IMG/VR virus record: IMGVR_UViG_3300037845_000036
Location: 1 to 64,000 of that record
Strand: one strand, 5' to 3'
Length of the DNA stretch: 64,000 nt
From: a virus
Made by a program: the position numbers and the translations under genes. The notes under the pieces are model-generated. The model did not search any database and had not been told where the DNA came from. It was given only the letters and a program-made list of their open reading frames with translations. How positions within the stretch are numbered: the first letter of the stretch is position 1; each line of letters begins with the position of its first letter. Positions 36,886-47,300 of the stretch are shown in pieces.

Positions 36886-36899
36886 TTAATCATGCTTAA
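36886..36899 (-). repeat. TTAA-N6-TTAA box (rightmost copy)
   Basis: TTAA at 36886-36889 and 36896-36899, read on the minus strand as CCGTTAA-N6-TTAAAGGC. Follows the 37-residue membrane gene. I noticed no exact copy to its right. Confidence 0.8.
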
Positions 36900-36910
36900 C
36901 GGTTGTGCCG

Positions 36911-37024
36911 TCATCCCGCAATATCCAGCACGACGCCCCATGCGAGCGCCAGCAGCGCGAGCACGAAGACGGCATCCGAGCGGATAATGCGGAAGGCGAG
37001 ATCAGCGGTTGCCCGTATTGTCAT
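36911..37024 (-). CDS. 37-residue membrane protein
   Basis: MTIRATADLAFRIIRSDAVF, then VLALLALAWGVVLDIAG. Strong Shine-Dalgarno (GAGGAGAG) 8 nt after the SGNH gene stop. One helix. Function unknown. Confidence 0.5.
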   Translation of the reverse strand: MTIRATADLAFRIIRSDAVFVLALLALAWGVVLDIAG

Positions 37025-37032
37025 TTCTCTCC

Positions 37033-37779
37033 TCATTGCGGCACATAACTCGCGATGATCGGTTGAGCGATCGGCACCAGCAGCGATTGCCCAAGCGCTG
37101 TAGGATGGATCAGATCGGTGTTGTAATACAGCGTGTTCGTCAGGTTTGCCGGGTTTCCCATAATCGGCTGCGAAGCGAAGTCGATCACCCCGTCAATCCC
37201 GTTCGCAATCTGCCAAGCCGCGTTTGTCAGCGTCGCATTGTAGGCGAGCCGGTTCGGCTCCGTCATTGTGCCGTCGCCGCGTGGCAGCAGCGTCGTCAGA
37301 AGGATCTTGTCAAACCCGGCCGTTCGGCGCAGTTGCGCGTTTGCGGCCACAGCAGCGGCGTAGAGCGCAGGCGTCGCGTAGCTGTCGATCGCGCCATCGT
37401 TTGAGCCGATTGCGCAGATATATTCATAGACACGACGCTGCCCGCCGGGGAAACTCTTGACCGCCGCAATCGGGTCAACCCACGTCAGCGCAATGCTCGT
37501 GACGGGGTTGCTGCCCGCAGCAAGCCGCGTTCCGCTGATCGCCATGTTGCGCATAAGGATGTTACCACTCTGATAGGTGGCAAATCCCTGCATCGTCGGT
37601 TGGCCGCAGTCGCCTACCCCGACGACATTCAATAGTTGGAAAGGCCAATCGTTATTAGAAGAATAACATCCCGTAATGCTGTCGCCTGTGATGGCGAGGA
37701 CGATAAGTCCGGCGGCGTGGGCAGCGACGGTCCCGAGCAGGCAGCAACTCAGAACTACCGCGCCGAGTAACCGCTTCAT
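37033..37779 (-). CDS. Secreted SGNH/GDSL-type hydrolase
   Basis: 248 residues. Signal peptide MKRLLGAVVLSCCLLGTVAA-HAAG. SGNH blocks: block I 'LAITGDSITG' (Ser34), block II Gly in 'NMAISGTRL', block III 'IGSNDG', block V 'TDLIHPTALGQ' (Asp222, His225). Likely an esterase that trims acyl groups from surface polysaccharide, as seen in phage tailspike modules. The signal peptide is unusual for a virion enzyme. Coupled to the next gene. Confidence 0.8.
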   Translation of the reverse strand: MKRLLGAVVLSCCLLGTVAAHAAGLIVLAITGDSITGCYSSNNDWPFQLLNVVGVGDCGQPTMQGFATYQSGNILMRNMAISGTRLAAGSNPVTSIALTWVDPIAAVKSFPGGQRRVYEYICAIGSNDGAIDSYATPALYAAAVAANAQLRRTAGFDKILLTTLLPRGDGTMTEPNRLAYNATLTNAAWQIANGIDGVIDFASQPIMGNPANLTNTLYYNTDLIHPTALGQSLLVPIAQPIIASYVPQ

Positions 37780-38600
37780 CAGACGGCACCAAAGGCGTGG
37801 AGCAGCGTGTGGTTGCGATTATAAATTGCCGTAATCTGCGTGCCCGTCAGGGCGCCGCCAGCAAAATACAATGCTGGGAGGAAGTTTCCCGGATCAGACA
37901 CGATGTCGGTGTTTGGCACGGCAGACGACTCAACAGTGTACGCGGTGATTAATGTCCCATTGTGATAGAGCGAATAGCCGCTTGACGACGTGCGACTAAT
38001 GACCCAAAAGCCCGAGCTATCGCCCGCATTTGCGGAACTCTGCTCCGGGGATGCGTTGTTCAGGAGCGTCGGCGTCGTGTCGTTGGAATACTGCGGCCAG
38101 ATTTCTACAAGGGTATCGGTGGAGTCCTTGATGAGCGGGGTATTGAACTGTGCCGTCGTCAGATTCCATGAACCAATCGAGGCTGAGTTCTTCGTATAGT
38201 TGCCGCCCGCTGTCGTCGGGTTGAAGGCACTGTCCATGCTTGGCAGATTAGGACTCGCCCCCGTCCAGCCTTGATATGCCGTGAACGCTGGTACACCGCC
38301 GGCCTCAACTTCTTGTGGGTAGAAATTGCCCGAGATCAGATTGACGGCAGATGTGCCCTCGTCAGGCGCGGCACGAACAACAAGCACGTCGAGCGACGGC
38401 CAAACACCATCCGCAACCAACCCATCAATATATGCCGCGTAGAGTGCTTGGTTGGCTGGTGACGGCAGGGTGATGAGCCGGTTGAAGAACTGCGCGACTT
38501 GCGCTGATGGCGCTCCGCCTCCACTCCGTAGCAGTATGGCGCGAGCCGGCGTCGCTGCTAAAAGCCCCAATCCAGCAATTACGGCTCGGCGGTGGATCAA
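37779..38600 (-). CDS. Exported LamG-like tail/adhesin protein
   Basis: 273 residues. N-terminus MIHRRAVIAGLGLLAATPARA resembles a twin-arginine or Sec signal. The rest is beta-rich: 'NYTKNSASIGSWNLTTAQFNTPLIKDSTDTLVEIW', 'GFWVISRTSSSGYSLYHNGTLITAYT', 'ALYFAGGALTGTQITAIYNR'. This is a concanavalin/LamG-like layout found in phage tail lectin domains. Overlaps the S74 fibre stop by 4 nt. Confidence 0.6.
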   Translation of the reverse strand: MIHRRAVIAGLGLLAATPARAILLRSGGGAPSAQVAQFFNRLITLPSPANQALYAAYIDGLVADGVWPSLDVLVVRAAPDEGTSAVNLISGNFYPQEVEAGGVPAFTAYQGWTGASPNLPSMDSAFNPTTAGGNYTKNSASIGSWNLTTAQFNTPLIKDSTDTLVEIWPQYSNDTTPTLLNNASPEQSSANAGDSSGFWVISRTSSSGYSLYHNGTLITAYTVESSAVPNTDIVSDPGNFLPALYFAGGALTGTQITAIYNRNHTLLHAFGAV

Positions 38601-40396
38601 TGCACTCGCGCCTTCAATTCCTCAATCTCGACTTGCTGCTGCTGAACAGCGTGCCAGAGAACAGGAACCAACCCCATGTAGTCGAGCCGAACCGGGTTGC
38701 CTGCTGTATCGTCTCGCACGAGCGATCCCAACGCCGACACCTTCGCAACGTCCTCCGCCAAGAACCCAAACTGCTCCCGCTCTCCCCGGTCGCCGTGCTC
38801 GCTGTCGTAGCGGAAGTTCTTTGCTGGGATTGCCATGACCTCGGAAAGTCCGGCACTCACATCAGCGATACCGCGCTTAAAATGCATCGATGATGTCGTC
38901 AAACAGATCCCGCCAGTCCCCGTGCCGTAGTAGAATTGTCCGGTGCTGGTCACATCACACACCGTTGCATCGCTCTGTCCGGTATCGGCCGCAAGAGTCG
39001 CCACGAGCGATCCGGCAAGCGTCACGAGGTTGCTGCTAATGTTCCAGGTTAGAACCGGCGTGAATGATGCGCTTCCGGCACCTCCGCTAGTATTGTATCC
39101 CAACGCCGATGTCGAGTTACCCGTTGCCCCAATGCCCATATAATATGTACCTGTCCCACCTATTTGAATTGCCATGCTATTGTTGGAAGTAGCTATGGAT
39201 AATCCCTTGGTCCCGCTGCTTATTGATAAATTACCTCCAACACTAGCATTACCGCCAAAATTAACAGTCGGCGTAAAATACCACGAATTACTTTGTGTCT
39301 TGTTATAGTCCAGCTTGTCCGCGCCGCCCACGGCAACCTCAATCTCACCAGAGGCGGGAAGAAATATTCCCGTCGTCGCATCGGTCGAGAAGCTATACGT
39401 CGGCGCCCCAACCGTCCCACTCGGCGCCGCAAGCTGCGTCGGCAGCGCCGGTGCCCCATCCGATCGCGTGAAATTTGAAGATGAGCCGGGCACTGCCGTC
39501 CATCCAATCGTTGCAGTCGGATTGGCTCCGCTTGCGCCCGCGCTGTTCGTCCCGAAGAAATCGAGATGCACGCCATCCGCGTTGGCAACGAAGGTGCCCT
39601 GTGCGCCGGGGACAAGCGGCGAGGAAACGCCCGTAAGGGTCAGGCCAGTGTTGTTGGCCAACGTCCAGTTAGCGGCGCCGTTGTTCGCCACCGCGAGCGA
39701 CATTCCGGGAGCGAAGATCGTCGAAGACGCGGCCGGGAGGGTGAGGGTGTTGCTCGATCCGGTGAGGACGAGCGCGCCAGCCATGTCGGTGGCGGCGACT
39801 TGGTAGCTGGATGACTTTGTGTTGTCAGTAAGAATGTTATTAACTGAAGCCGACCCCGCTGACCCGCCAACAAGAAAGCTATTCCCAAACGTTTCTGTCG
39901 TTGTATTCGTAACGCTATGCGTTCCGTCAGTCACAGTGAGGGGACTACTACCCCCACCGCTACCCCCGCCAGGCCCAGCACCCAACATGGCACCAGACCC
40001 GACAGAGATAGTAAGCGTTGTCGTACTAGAGGCGGTGATCGCGGCGATGTATGTGGCGGCATTGACGGCCAACAAAAAGCAGGTAGGAGATGCAGCGGTT
40101 CCCCCCGGTATTGCAAAGTTCGCGGTTGTCGCCGTTACTGTACTTCCACCGAATGCTACATATGCAGCATTTGCACCAGTATTGCACACCCACGCTGATG
40201 GGGGTGCCTGATTAACAACTCCTACCCATCCCAATGAGACATTACTTGACGTGTTGGAGACTGACAGGGACGCGCTACTAACCTGTGTCCAACCGGCTGG
40301 GTAAGTCGTTACATTTTGATTAGGAGCGGCGCGCGGCGATGCTGATCCCCAGAACAAGGCTAGGGATACAGCCAAAAAAACGAACAGCCGAGACAT
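38597..40396 (-). CDS. Tail fibre/spike with C-terminal S74 chaperone
   Basis: 599 residues. Signal-like start (MSRLFVFLAVSLALFWGSAS-PRA), then repetitive Thr/Ser/Gly beta segments, a spike segment 'TYSFSTDATTGIFLPASGEIEVAVGGADKL', and a C-terminal peptidase S74 domain (about 505-599): SSMHFKRGIADVSAGLSEVMAIPAKNFRYDS...FGFLAEDVAKV, with the Ser-Lys dyad of the self-cleaving chaperone in SSMHFK. It trimerises the fibre and then removes itself. A receptor-binding protein. Confidence 0.88.
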   Translation of the reverse strand: MSRLFVFLAVSLALFWGSASPRAAPNQNVTTYPAGWTQVSSASLSVSNTSSNVSLGWVGVVNQAPPSAWVCNTGANAAYVAFGGSTVTATTANFAIPGGTAASPTCFLLAVNAATYIAAITASSTTTLTISVGSGAMLGAGPGGGSGGGSSPLTVTDGTHSVTNTTTETFGNSFLVGGSAGSASVNNILTDNTKSSSYQVAATDMAGALVLTGSSNTLTLPAASSTIFAPGMSLAVANNGAANWTLANNTGLTLTGVSSPLVPGAQGTFVANADGVHLDFFGTNSAGASGANPTATIGWTAVPGSSSNFTRSDGAPALPTQLAAPSGTVGAPTYSFSTDATTGIFLPASGEIEVAVGGADKLDYNKTQSNSWYFTPTVNFGGNASVGGNLSISSGTKGLSIATSNNSMAIQIGGTGTYYMGIGATGNSTSALGYNTSGGAGSASFTPVLTWNISSNLVTLAGSLVATLAADTGQSDATVCDVTSTGQFYYGTGTGGICLTTSSMHFKRGIADVSAGLSEVMAIPAKNFRYDSEHGDRGEREQFGFLAEDVAKVSALGSLVRDDTAGNPVRLDYMGLVPVLWHAVQQQQVEIEELKARVH

Positions 40397-40487
40397 TCTT
40401 CCCTCGCGCCCGTTCGTCGCTGTCCGTTGCGGCGATCTCGGGTGTCAATCCCTGACGAGGGACTGGTATTCTATAACAAATTCACAT
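40397..40487 (-). other. Short gap with inverted repeats
   Basis: Contains TCCCT-CGTC-AGGGA followed by TTGACA on the minus strand and a distant TCCCTCG/CGAGGGA pair. It could hold a promoter or processing site before the S74 fibre; nothing stronger is visible. Confidence 0.3.
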
Positions 40488-43400
40488 CTAAGCGGCAACT
40501 TGCTGCGGTATAATTATCTGTGTCGTTGTCGCCGGGTCCGACGCGCTAGGCGTGCCCGCAATATCTTTGGCGGAAGACGCTTCGATTGCTGAAGATGCTG
40601 CGTTGGCCTCCGCTTCCTGGGCATTTTGTTCCCTCTTCCGAAGAGAGTCTGCCAGATCGGCTAGATGCTTGCCTTGCGCCTCCACGTCAAGGTTGCGCCA
40701 CGAATCCACTGAACCACTAGTAGCGCGCTTGACGCTTCCGCCGCGAGCATATCCTTGCGGGTGCGCGGGCTGCAAATCATTAGCGCGTGAGGCATCCAAG
40801 ACACTCTGCATGATACGTTGTTTCATCCGATTCATAAACGTATTACGCGCGGCTGCACTCATCGGACCATAGGTCTGATGCATCTCTAGGGCGAATTGTG
40901 GGTCTAGCAGCATACGATCGAGAATGTGATTGGCCGCTGTTTGTTGTGCGCTCTTAGCGGCTCCAAGTGCCGTTTTAGTGGCGAGACCTGCGAAAGCACC
41001 AAGCGGACCGCCGGCCGCCCAACCAAGCAGATGGCTCCCGACGTGTTCCCCGACCAGTCCCATTAACAGACCAGTTATACCGCTACGCGCGGCGCCCGGC
41101 GGGGCATGAGAAAATAATTCGCGCGTATCAGAACCGGCTCCCATTTTCGCTCTTTCAGCCAAGGTAGAGCGCTCCAAATCAGCCGACAGTGCGTCCCATT
41201 GCTGTTGTGATCCTGAGAAAACCGTAGTTAAAACGTCCTTATTCTGCTCAATGAAATTTGGCAGCTTTGTAGGCATCAGTGTCGGATGTTCACCGCCCGC
41301 CATTGCCGTACCCGTGAAATTACTCAGCAAATGATCAATGACGGCTTTTTGCACACCCTCCGTGGCGGCTTGATTGCCTGAGACAACATCCATTAGCGTC
41401 TTGGCTTTTTGCGCGCGATCAGTACCGCTAAACAATCGCGCAACCGCTCGTTCAGGATCATCCTGCAGAAAGGCTCCCGCTACCGACTTTGTAAACGCAT
41501 TCCTCTCGTTCAGATGGCGGCTGATCGCATCATCCAATGTTTGTTTTGCCGTTACCGCATTGGTATAGCGATCCGTCACGCCAAGTTCCGACAGCGCGCC
41601 TTGGTGCTGTTGTATCCATGCAGACGCGGCTTTCGGGTCAACTTCGCCATTTTTGATGACGCCTGCACGGTTGCCAAAATCAAGCGCGGCGTAATCGCGA
41701 GCGGCTTCTATCGCTTCTGGTCGGCTGCCCGTTAATTGTAAATAACGGCGCATTGATTCCCCGCCCTGTGGGCCAGCCTTCCAAAACTGAGGCAAAATCC
41801 CCGATTCGCCCCACCCTGGCTTTAGCGGATATGTCTTCTCATGATCAGCGAGCGCCTGTTGAATGCCGTCAAGCTGTTCCTGCGCCGCCTTTGCAGTTTG
41901 GAACTTTTCTAATAACTCGGGCCGCGAAGATAACGCGCCCTCAAGCGGCTTGTACCATTTCTGATATTGATTGAGATCGAGTGTCCCGTCAGAACGCATC
42001 GCGCTCTTGCGCAGCGAGAATGATAGGGCATCGTCGAGTGCGGCTTGTGATTCGGGCGGGGCTACGGCGAGGAATTTATCAACTGCTTTCTTACCACCAT
42101 TAGCCACTAACCACGGCACCTGTTCGTCAGATAGTTTGTAACTGTCGTATGCACCTCCCTTTTGTAGCATCTTGCCAACGGCGTGAAGTTGACCTGCTGT
42201 CTCGCCGCTATAGCCGCGCTTCATCTCCGCATATTCGTTATTCCACTGAGCGAACTTGGCGCGCGCTTCGGGTGTAAGCGGTGTCAGGGCAGGAGTCTGC
42301 GGAACTCCCTGATCGAGCGGAGAACTCCCAGATCCCCCTCCCGTGCCGCTCCCGCTGATACCACCTTCAGGTAATGCTCCCTCTCGTAAGGCGACATTGC
42401 CTTGGTTCGCTGCTTCAAGTATTCCACGCCCTGTCTCATCTCGGCTTGCGGCGCGAAGGGCGGCTGGATTGCTACCGTAGACACGGGCAGCATCTTGCGC
42501 AAAATTCGGCCCTACGCCAAGCGTATTCCGTTCAATGTTGCCAAACCGCTCATTAATCCCCGGCATCCCAGGGTTGATCGCGCCCACATCTTCAAGTCGT
42601 TGGGTGTCCGAAATCGCGTCATTCGTCGCTTGGTCGATACCGCCCTTGAGTCTGATCAGCCGCACAGCCTCTTGCGGGGTATGGTCAGAAACGTTCTTTA
42701 GCCGCGCATTGATGTCGGCGCGGAGGCGGAATGCATCGTCAATCGGGATAACGTTGCCCCAATTATCAACCCGATCGTACAGTTTATTTTCCATCGCGCC
42801 GAACATATCGGGCGAAAAATCCTGCGTGAGTTGCTGGCGCGCCTGTTTGATGGCGTCAGGGCGCATACCCATTGTTCCATTGGGATCAATACTCTGCCTC
42901 AGTTGATCCAACCGCGCGCGCTCGGCGAGATATCCTTCCTGAGTTGGATCGCGCATTACACTGCCATACTTGGCAAATGCGATGTCCTGTGGCGTTGTCG
43001 CCGCTTCCTCGCCGCCTATTTGATTTGTCGCTTCAGAAAGCTTCTGCTGTGCAGCCGTTTCGGCTGATGCTAACGCTTGGCCTGCTGGCGCACGTTCTGC
43101 CTCAATTGCCGTCCGCGCTGTTTGCCCTTGTTCTTCGGGCGTCATCGTTGGCGTAATAGGCGCGCGGGCCATGGCGGCGTTTTGCTGTTCCGCATCAATC
43201 GTTTTCTGATGGGCTAAGTCAATATTTTCTAAGACCTTTCGTACCTCATCTTGCGCGTTAACGGGTGATGCATTGGCGGGTGCCATACCTTCCATCTTCT
43301 GAACGCGTGCCGCATTATTTGATATGTTCTGCTCACGCAGCGCGTTGCCCAATTCTGAATCGTTCGGGCTAAGCCGTGAACGGGCGCGCTGTAGGGCCAA

Positions 43401-44390
43401 CAACCCCGGATCGTTCGCCACTTCCGCTGTGGTCGGCTTTGAGCCTGGGATAAGCTCTGCCTGATCAGCCGCTAGCCGTTGCTGCAATACATCCATTGAC
43501 GCTTCGGGCGTGGATGCCGCACCCATTGCAGCGTTATATCCCGCTTGTTCTGTGGCGGTCTTACGTGCACTGGGTGTGAGCGCGGGAGTGACGGCACGCG
43601 CGCCCTCAATACCAAGCGCGGGGCCTAACGCCCCAGCCATCTCGCCAAGAGGCCGTGCAACTTCTGACGCAATTTTTGAATTGGGCCACTCTTTGTTCGC
43701 CGCTTCTTGCGCAATTTCCCCCGTTCCGCCGCTGACTGCCCCCAATGCGGCACTCCCGATAGGGTTGCCGGGCGAAATACTTGATAGCGCTTCCCCTACT
43801 CGCGGCAGGCCGCCAGCAGTCGCTAGTTTCCCCGCAACCCCCGGCCCCGCAAAAGCTGTTGCGGCGCTGACTGCTTGCTGCAGCACCTTGCCACCCCACG
43901 TCGTCGGTTGCGTATTTTCAGTTGTTGGCAATCCTGATTCCGTTGCTTTTTTATTCCACCACTCTGACCCGAGTGGCATATTTTGGATGAACGGTGAACT
44001 CTCAATTTCTTGCTTCCTTGCGATCATCCGCTTGTACGCTTCATCATCAATACCAAACATCGCCGCTATCGTGTCGAGCGGATGGGCAACATCGCTAGCC
44101 AATTCTCTACCAGAACCGCTAACGGCATTGATTGCCCCCTGTGCCACATCAGCGGGGATTCCTAATGCTCTTGCGCCGCCTGTAACTAGTCCAGATTCGG
44201 CGGATGAAGTCAGGGACGGCTCCTCTTTTGTTTTTGGTGGAGGCGGAATGGCACCTTTTAACCCAGACGTTATGTCGGAAGAAAATGCATCTAGCGGGCT
44301 ACCAGAGGTTAGCGCAGTTGATGACGAAGGTGGCGCGGCCGTATTAACAGCCGTCGCTAGATCTGCTGTGAACGGGTCAACGTCAGCCAT
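40488..44390 (-). CDS. Internal virion (ejection) protein, 1300 aa
   Basis: 1300 residues, predominantly Ala/Gln/Glu helices. A hydrophobic region near 185-260 (VLQQAVSAATAFAGPGVAGKLATAGG...IGSAALGAVSGGTGEIAQEA) and a second near 1125-1160 (GITGLLMGLVGEHVGSHLLGWAAGGPLGAFAGLA) could cross membranes. Size, composition and place between the hub/lysozyme protein and the fibre fit a podovirus ejection protein (T7 gp16/gp15-like role) that forms the DNA conduit. No motif proves this. Its ATG overlaps the stop of the 1829-residue gene. Confidence 0.65.
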   Translation of the reverse strand: MADVDPFTADLATAVNTAAPPSSSTALTSGSPLDAFSSDITSGLKGAIPPPPKTKEEPSLTSSAESGLVTGGARALGIPADVAQGAINAVSGSGRELASDVAHPLDTIAAMFGIDDEAYKRMIARKQEIESSPFIQNMPLGSEWWNKKATESGLPTTENTQPTTWGGKVLQQAVSAATAFAGPGVAGKLATAGGLPRVGEALSSISPGNPIGSAALGAVSGGTGEIAQEAANKEWPNSKIASEVARPLGEMAGALGPALGIEGARAVTPALTPSARKTATEQAGYNAAMGAASTPEASMDVLQQRLAADQAELIPGSKPTTAEVANDPGLLALQRARSRLSPNDSELGNALREQNISNNAARVQKMEGMAPANASPVNAQDEVRKVLENIDLAHQKTIDAEQQNAAMARAPITPTMTPEEQGQTARTAIEAERAPAGQALASAETAAQQKLSEATNQIGGEEAATTPQDIAFAKYGSVMRDPTQEGYLAERARLDQLRQSIDPNGTMGMRPDAIKQARQQLTQDFSPDMFGAMENKLYDRVDNWGNVIPIDDAFRLRADINARLKNVSDHTPQEAVRLIRLKGGIDQATNDAISDTQRLEDVGAINPGMPGINERFGNIERNTLGVGPNFAQDAARVYGSNPAALRAASRDETGRGILEAANQGNVALREGALPEGGISGSGTGGGSGSSPLDQGVPQTPALTPLTPEARAKFAQWNNEYAEMKRGYSGETAGQLHAVGKMLQKGGAYDSYKLSDEQVPWLVANGGKKAVDKFLAVAPPESQAALDDALSFSLRKSAMRSDGTLDLNQYQKWYKPLEGALSSRPELLEKFQTAKAAQEQLDGIQQALADHEKTYPLKPGWGESGILPQFWKAGPQGGESMRRYLQLTGSRPEAIEAARDYAALDFGNRAGVIKNGEVDPKAASAWIQQHQGALSELGVTDRYTNAVTAKQTLDDAISRHLNERNAFTKSVAGAFLQDDPERAVARLFSGTDRAQKAKTLMDVVSGNQAATEGVQKAVIDHLLSNFTGTAMAGGEHPTLMPTKLPNFIEQNKDVLTTVFSGSQQQWDALSADLERSTLAERAKMGAGSDTRELFSHAPPGAARSGITGLLMGLVGEHVGSHLLGWAAGGPLGAFAGLATKTALGAAKSAQQTAANHILDRMLLDPQFALEMHQTYGPMSAAARNTFMNRMKQRIMQSVLDASRANDLQPAHPQGYARGGSVKRATSGSVDSWRNLDVEAQGKHLADLADSLRKREQNAQEAEANAASSAIEASSAKDIAGTPSASDPATTTQIIIPQQVAA

Positions 44391-47300
44391 TACTGATATA
44401 ACCCATTTGCTTTAGCATATTCATTTTCTCGGGCTAGCCGTTGCAAAACCGCTTGTCCGTCACCCGTTTGTTGCCATTGAGAGAAAAGCGAACGCCGTTC
44501 TGTCGGGTCCATACGGCGTAGGACGAACGTATACGGTGTCACCGGAGCCGTTGCCTGCCAATTGCTTTCAAATCCCTCTACATGGCCTACACCGCCATGC
44601 CCTTCTTCCCATTGCTGTTGCGCCCGCGCTTTGGCGATTTTGTAATCATTAAGCCCCTCGTATTCACCAACAACTTGTTGTAGACCTTTAGGAGACATTT
44701 CTGGGCTAGGAAGTGTAGAACTAATGAACTGCATCTCTTGGAAAGCCGCCCGTGAAGATACCTCCTTAGTTGCCTGACGAGTAAGATTCCCAGCATTTTT
44801 GACAAAATCTTCAAAACTAGCCACCTGTCCATCATATGAAGGATCAATTAGGCGCAAGTACCTACTTGCCTCTTGAGCCACGCCCGCAAACGGGCCTTGT
44901 ACAAATTTCGGCGCGTCGGTTGCTAGGCGCTGCAACGTCGCCTGTTGACTCTGCGCGGACTGCGCTTCGGCAAGAACCGCCTGTCGATCTTTTTGCTCAG
45001 TTTGGGCGCGGGCGACTAGCGCCTCTCTAGCACCAGGGCCAATTTCGGCCAGCATCGGGGCAGTGGGGGATGCGGCGCTGACATTGGTTGCGGCGGGTGC
45101 GGGAGTTGGAGCAGCCGAAGGCAGTTTCTGTGCTTGAGGTTGAATCTGAGGTTGTGGGGGCGTCCCACTATTCCCCGGCAATGGTGGGGCCATATAGGTA
45201 CGGTATTTGTTCCCTTCTGCGTCGGTAGTTTCAGTCAAAGTCGGAACAGATGCGATGGCTTTGCCGCCTTGGAATATAACGCTGCCGGGACGAGTTGGCG
45301 TATACGTGTATTCTGATCGTGCCTTTTGTTCCGCTCCGGCTATTTCCCCAGCGACCTGCGGGTACATTTTTAGCAAACCAGACCTAGCCTCAATCAGTCT
45401 TGCGACGGTTGCCTGATTTTCCGTCAATTTAGTCGGCTCCCATACCATAGCGCGCCGCACTTGGGCGATTTGCGCATCTATGGATTGGATTTGATTGTCC
45501 ACTATTTCTTTAGTCGAACCAGGAGCACTATTCCCATATGTTGGTGGCAGCGGCAATCCAGTTAACGATGATGTTGCCGTCGCGCCCGCCGACGCTGTTG
45601 CTGCCCCATTTCCCTGACCAGTGGCGGCAACTGGCATTGGATTTGTATCTGTTCCCTTTACCGCTCCCGCAACAGGCGCACCCCCCGCCGCCGGTACCGC
45701 CGAACCTCCCGCCGCGTCAATTGCCGCTTGCATCTGGTGTGGTAACAACGCTGTATTTAGACGCGCAATATCGGCCTGCGCTTGCTTTAATTGACCTTCA
45801 GGTATCTGCGCCTGCTGTTGTTCAACGGTTTTCAACCCCGTCTGCAAGCCTTCACCTACTGCCACGCCCATGTGCGGCGAGCGGGACGCCAGCATGCCCG
45901 CGCCAGTCGCGATCAGCGGCATCCATGGCGAGTTATAGAAATTGGAAGTCTTGTTGTTATCGCCAGACTGGATTTTCGCTAAGATATTTTTGATCGATTC
46001 CGAGAGATCACCCGTACCTGCATTGGTAGTACCCTGAGCCGCTGGCGGTGATGGCAATCCGGTAGTCTGAACGCCCGTTGGGTGCCCCAATCCGCCGCCG
46101 CCGCCACCTGGCCCAACCGCAACCCCACGCTCAAAATACTTATCCCATAATGTTTGTGCCGATGCCCGATCGGGCGCATTCAGAATTTCCTTCCAATGTG
46201 TCGTGGCAATCGGATCGCCGCCCGTCACTTCCTTCAATGCAAATTGGTTTTGAATATTAGGATCTGTCCATGATCCACTTTGTCCCGCCGCAAACGCTTG
46301 AAGGCCAGAGAGCCGCGTATCGTGATGCTGATAGAGACCGCCGCTTGGGGAGCCTTTATCGTCAGGGTTCCACGCGTTAGGATCATAATGGCTTTCTCGG
46401 TAAACGCTATCGGCGATCCCTTCAGCCACATGCTGCGGGGCACCGCTGTTGACCCAGAAATTGACAACATCATCCCGCGATATCGCGGGCGGTTTTCCGC
46501 TCACGAGAGGCTTCACGGCTGATGGCGGAGGCGCGCCTAAGCCACCCGAGACCATGCCGCCGCCGACAGGCGAGGTAGTCGCCGGAACGCCAGCGCCCGG
46601 TGGTGCCACTAATCCCGATCCAAACACCTGATCGCTAGGCACAACAGGAAGGTGTGTGCCAGCGTTAGGATCAGCAGCATTCGCCTTCATGGCATCAACA
46701 GGCGTTATCGGTAAACCAGCACCGGCCGTGTTAGGCGTGACTCCGCCGGTAGGCTCAGTCGAATACGGCATGCCTTTTGAATTTATTTTCACTCCCGGAG
46801 GAAGTGCCGAAGTTTGCGGTAGCGATTGCGGAACCGCAACATCTGTTCCGTTATTGGTTATGGCAACAACGGGGGTTATCGGCAAATCCCCAGGGTCCAA
46901 CCCTCCGCTCGGTTGATTTGTTTTCCGCACAATCTCGGGCGGGCCAACATTGTTCGGATCATCAACGCCAGGGCTGCCGCCATCATCAAATCGCTCCAAT
47001 CCCATCCGCCCGCCACGCGCCGCCGTAGCGGTGGGAGTAGCTTGCCCCTGTGCGCCCGTCCCCACAGTCGGATTCATCTTCCGTATCTGCAACGCGCGCT
47101 GTATCGCAACACCTTGCGGCGTTGTCGCGGGATAGCGTAGCGCCAATTCTTGCAATTGTTCGGCTGGGAGTTGGGAGTATTGCGCGACAAGGTTCTGTTG
47201 TAGCGGCGCTCCCGCTCCCGACGCCATCGCACCAGCCTGCGCGACAGCAACACCACCGCCCGCATCATACGGTCTTAACCCCGACGAAGATGGTGCCACC

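Noticed and set aside
391-36899. TTAA boxes as CtrA binding sites
   Set aside because: The alphaproteobacterial CtrA consensus has a 7-nt gap (TTAA-N7-TTAA). The boxes here keep a 6-nt gap in 31 of 32 near-perfect cases and include a stop codon and Shine-Dalgarno.
43510-44415. Plus-strand 301-codon frame opposite the 1300-residue gene
   Set aside because: Ala/Pro/Ser-rich antisense shadow of a GC-rich helical gene; no start signals and wrong strand for the late block.
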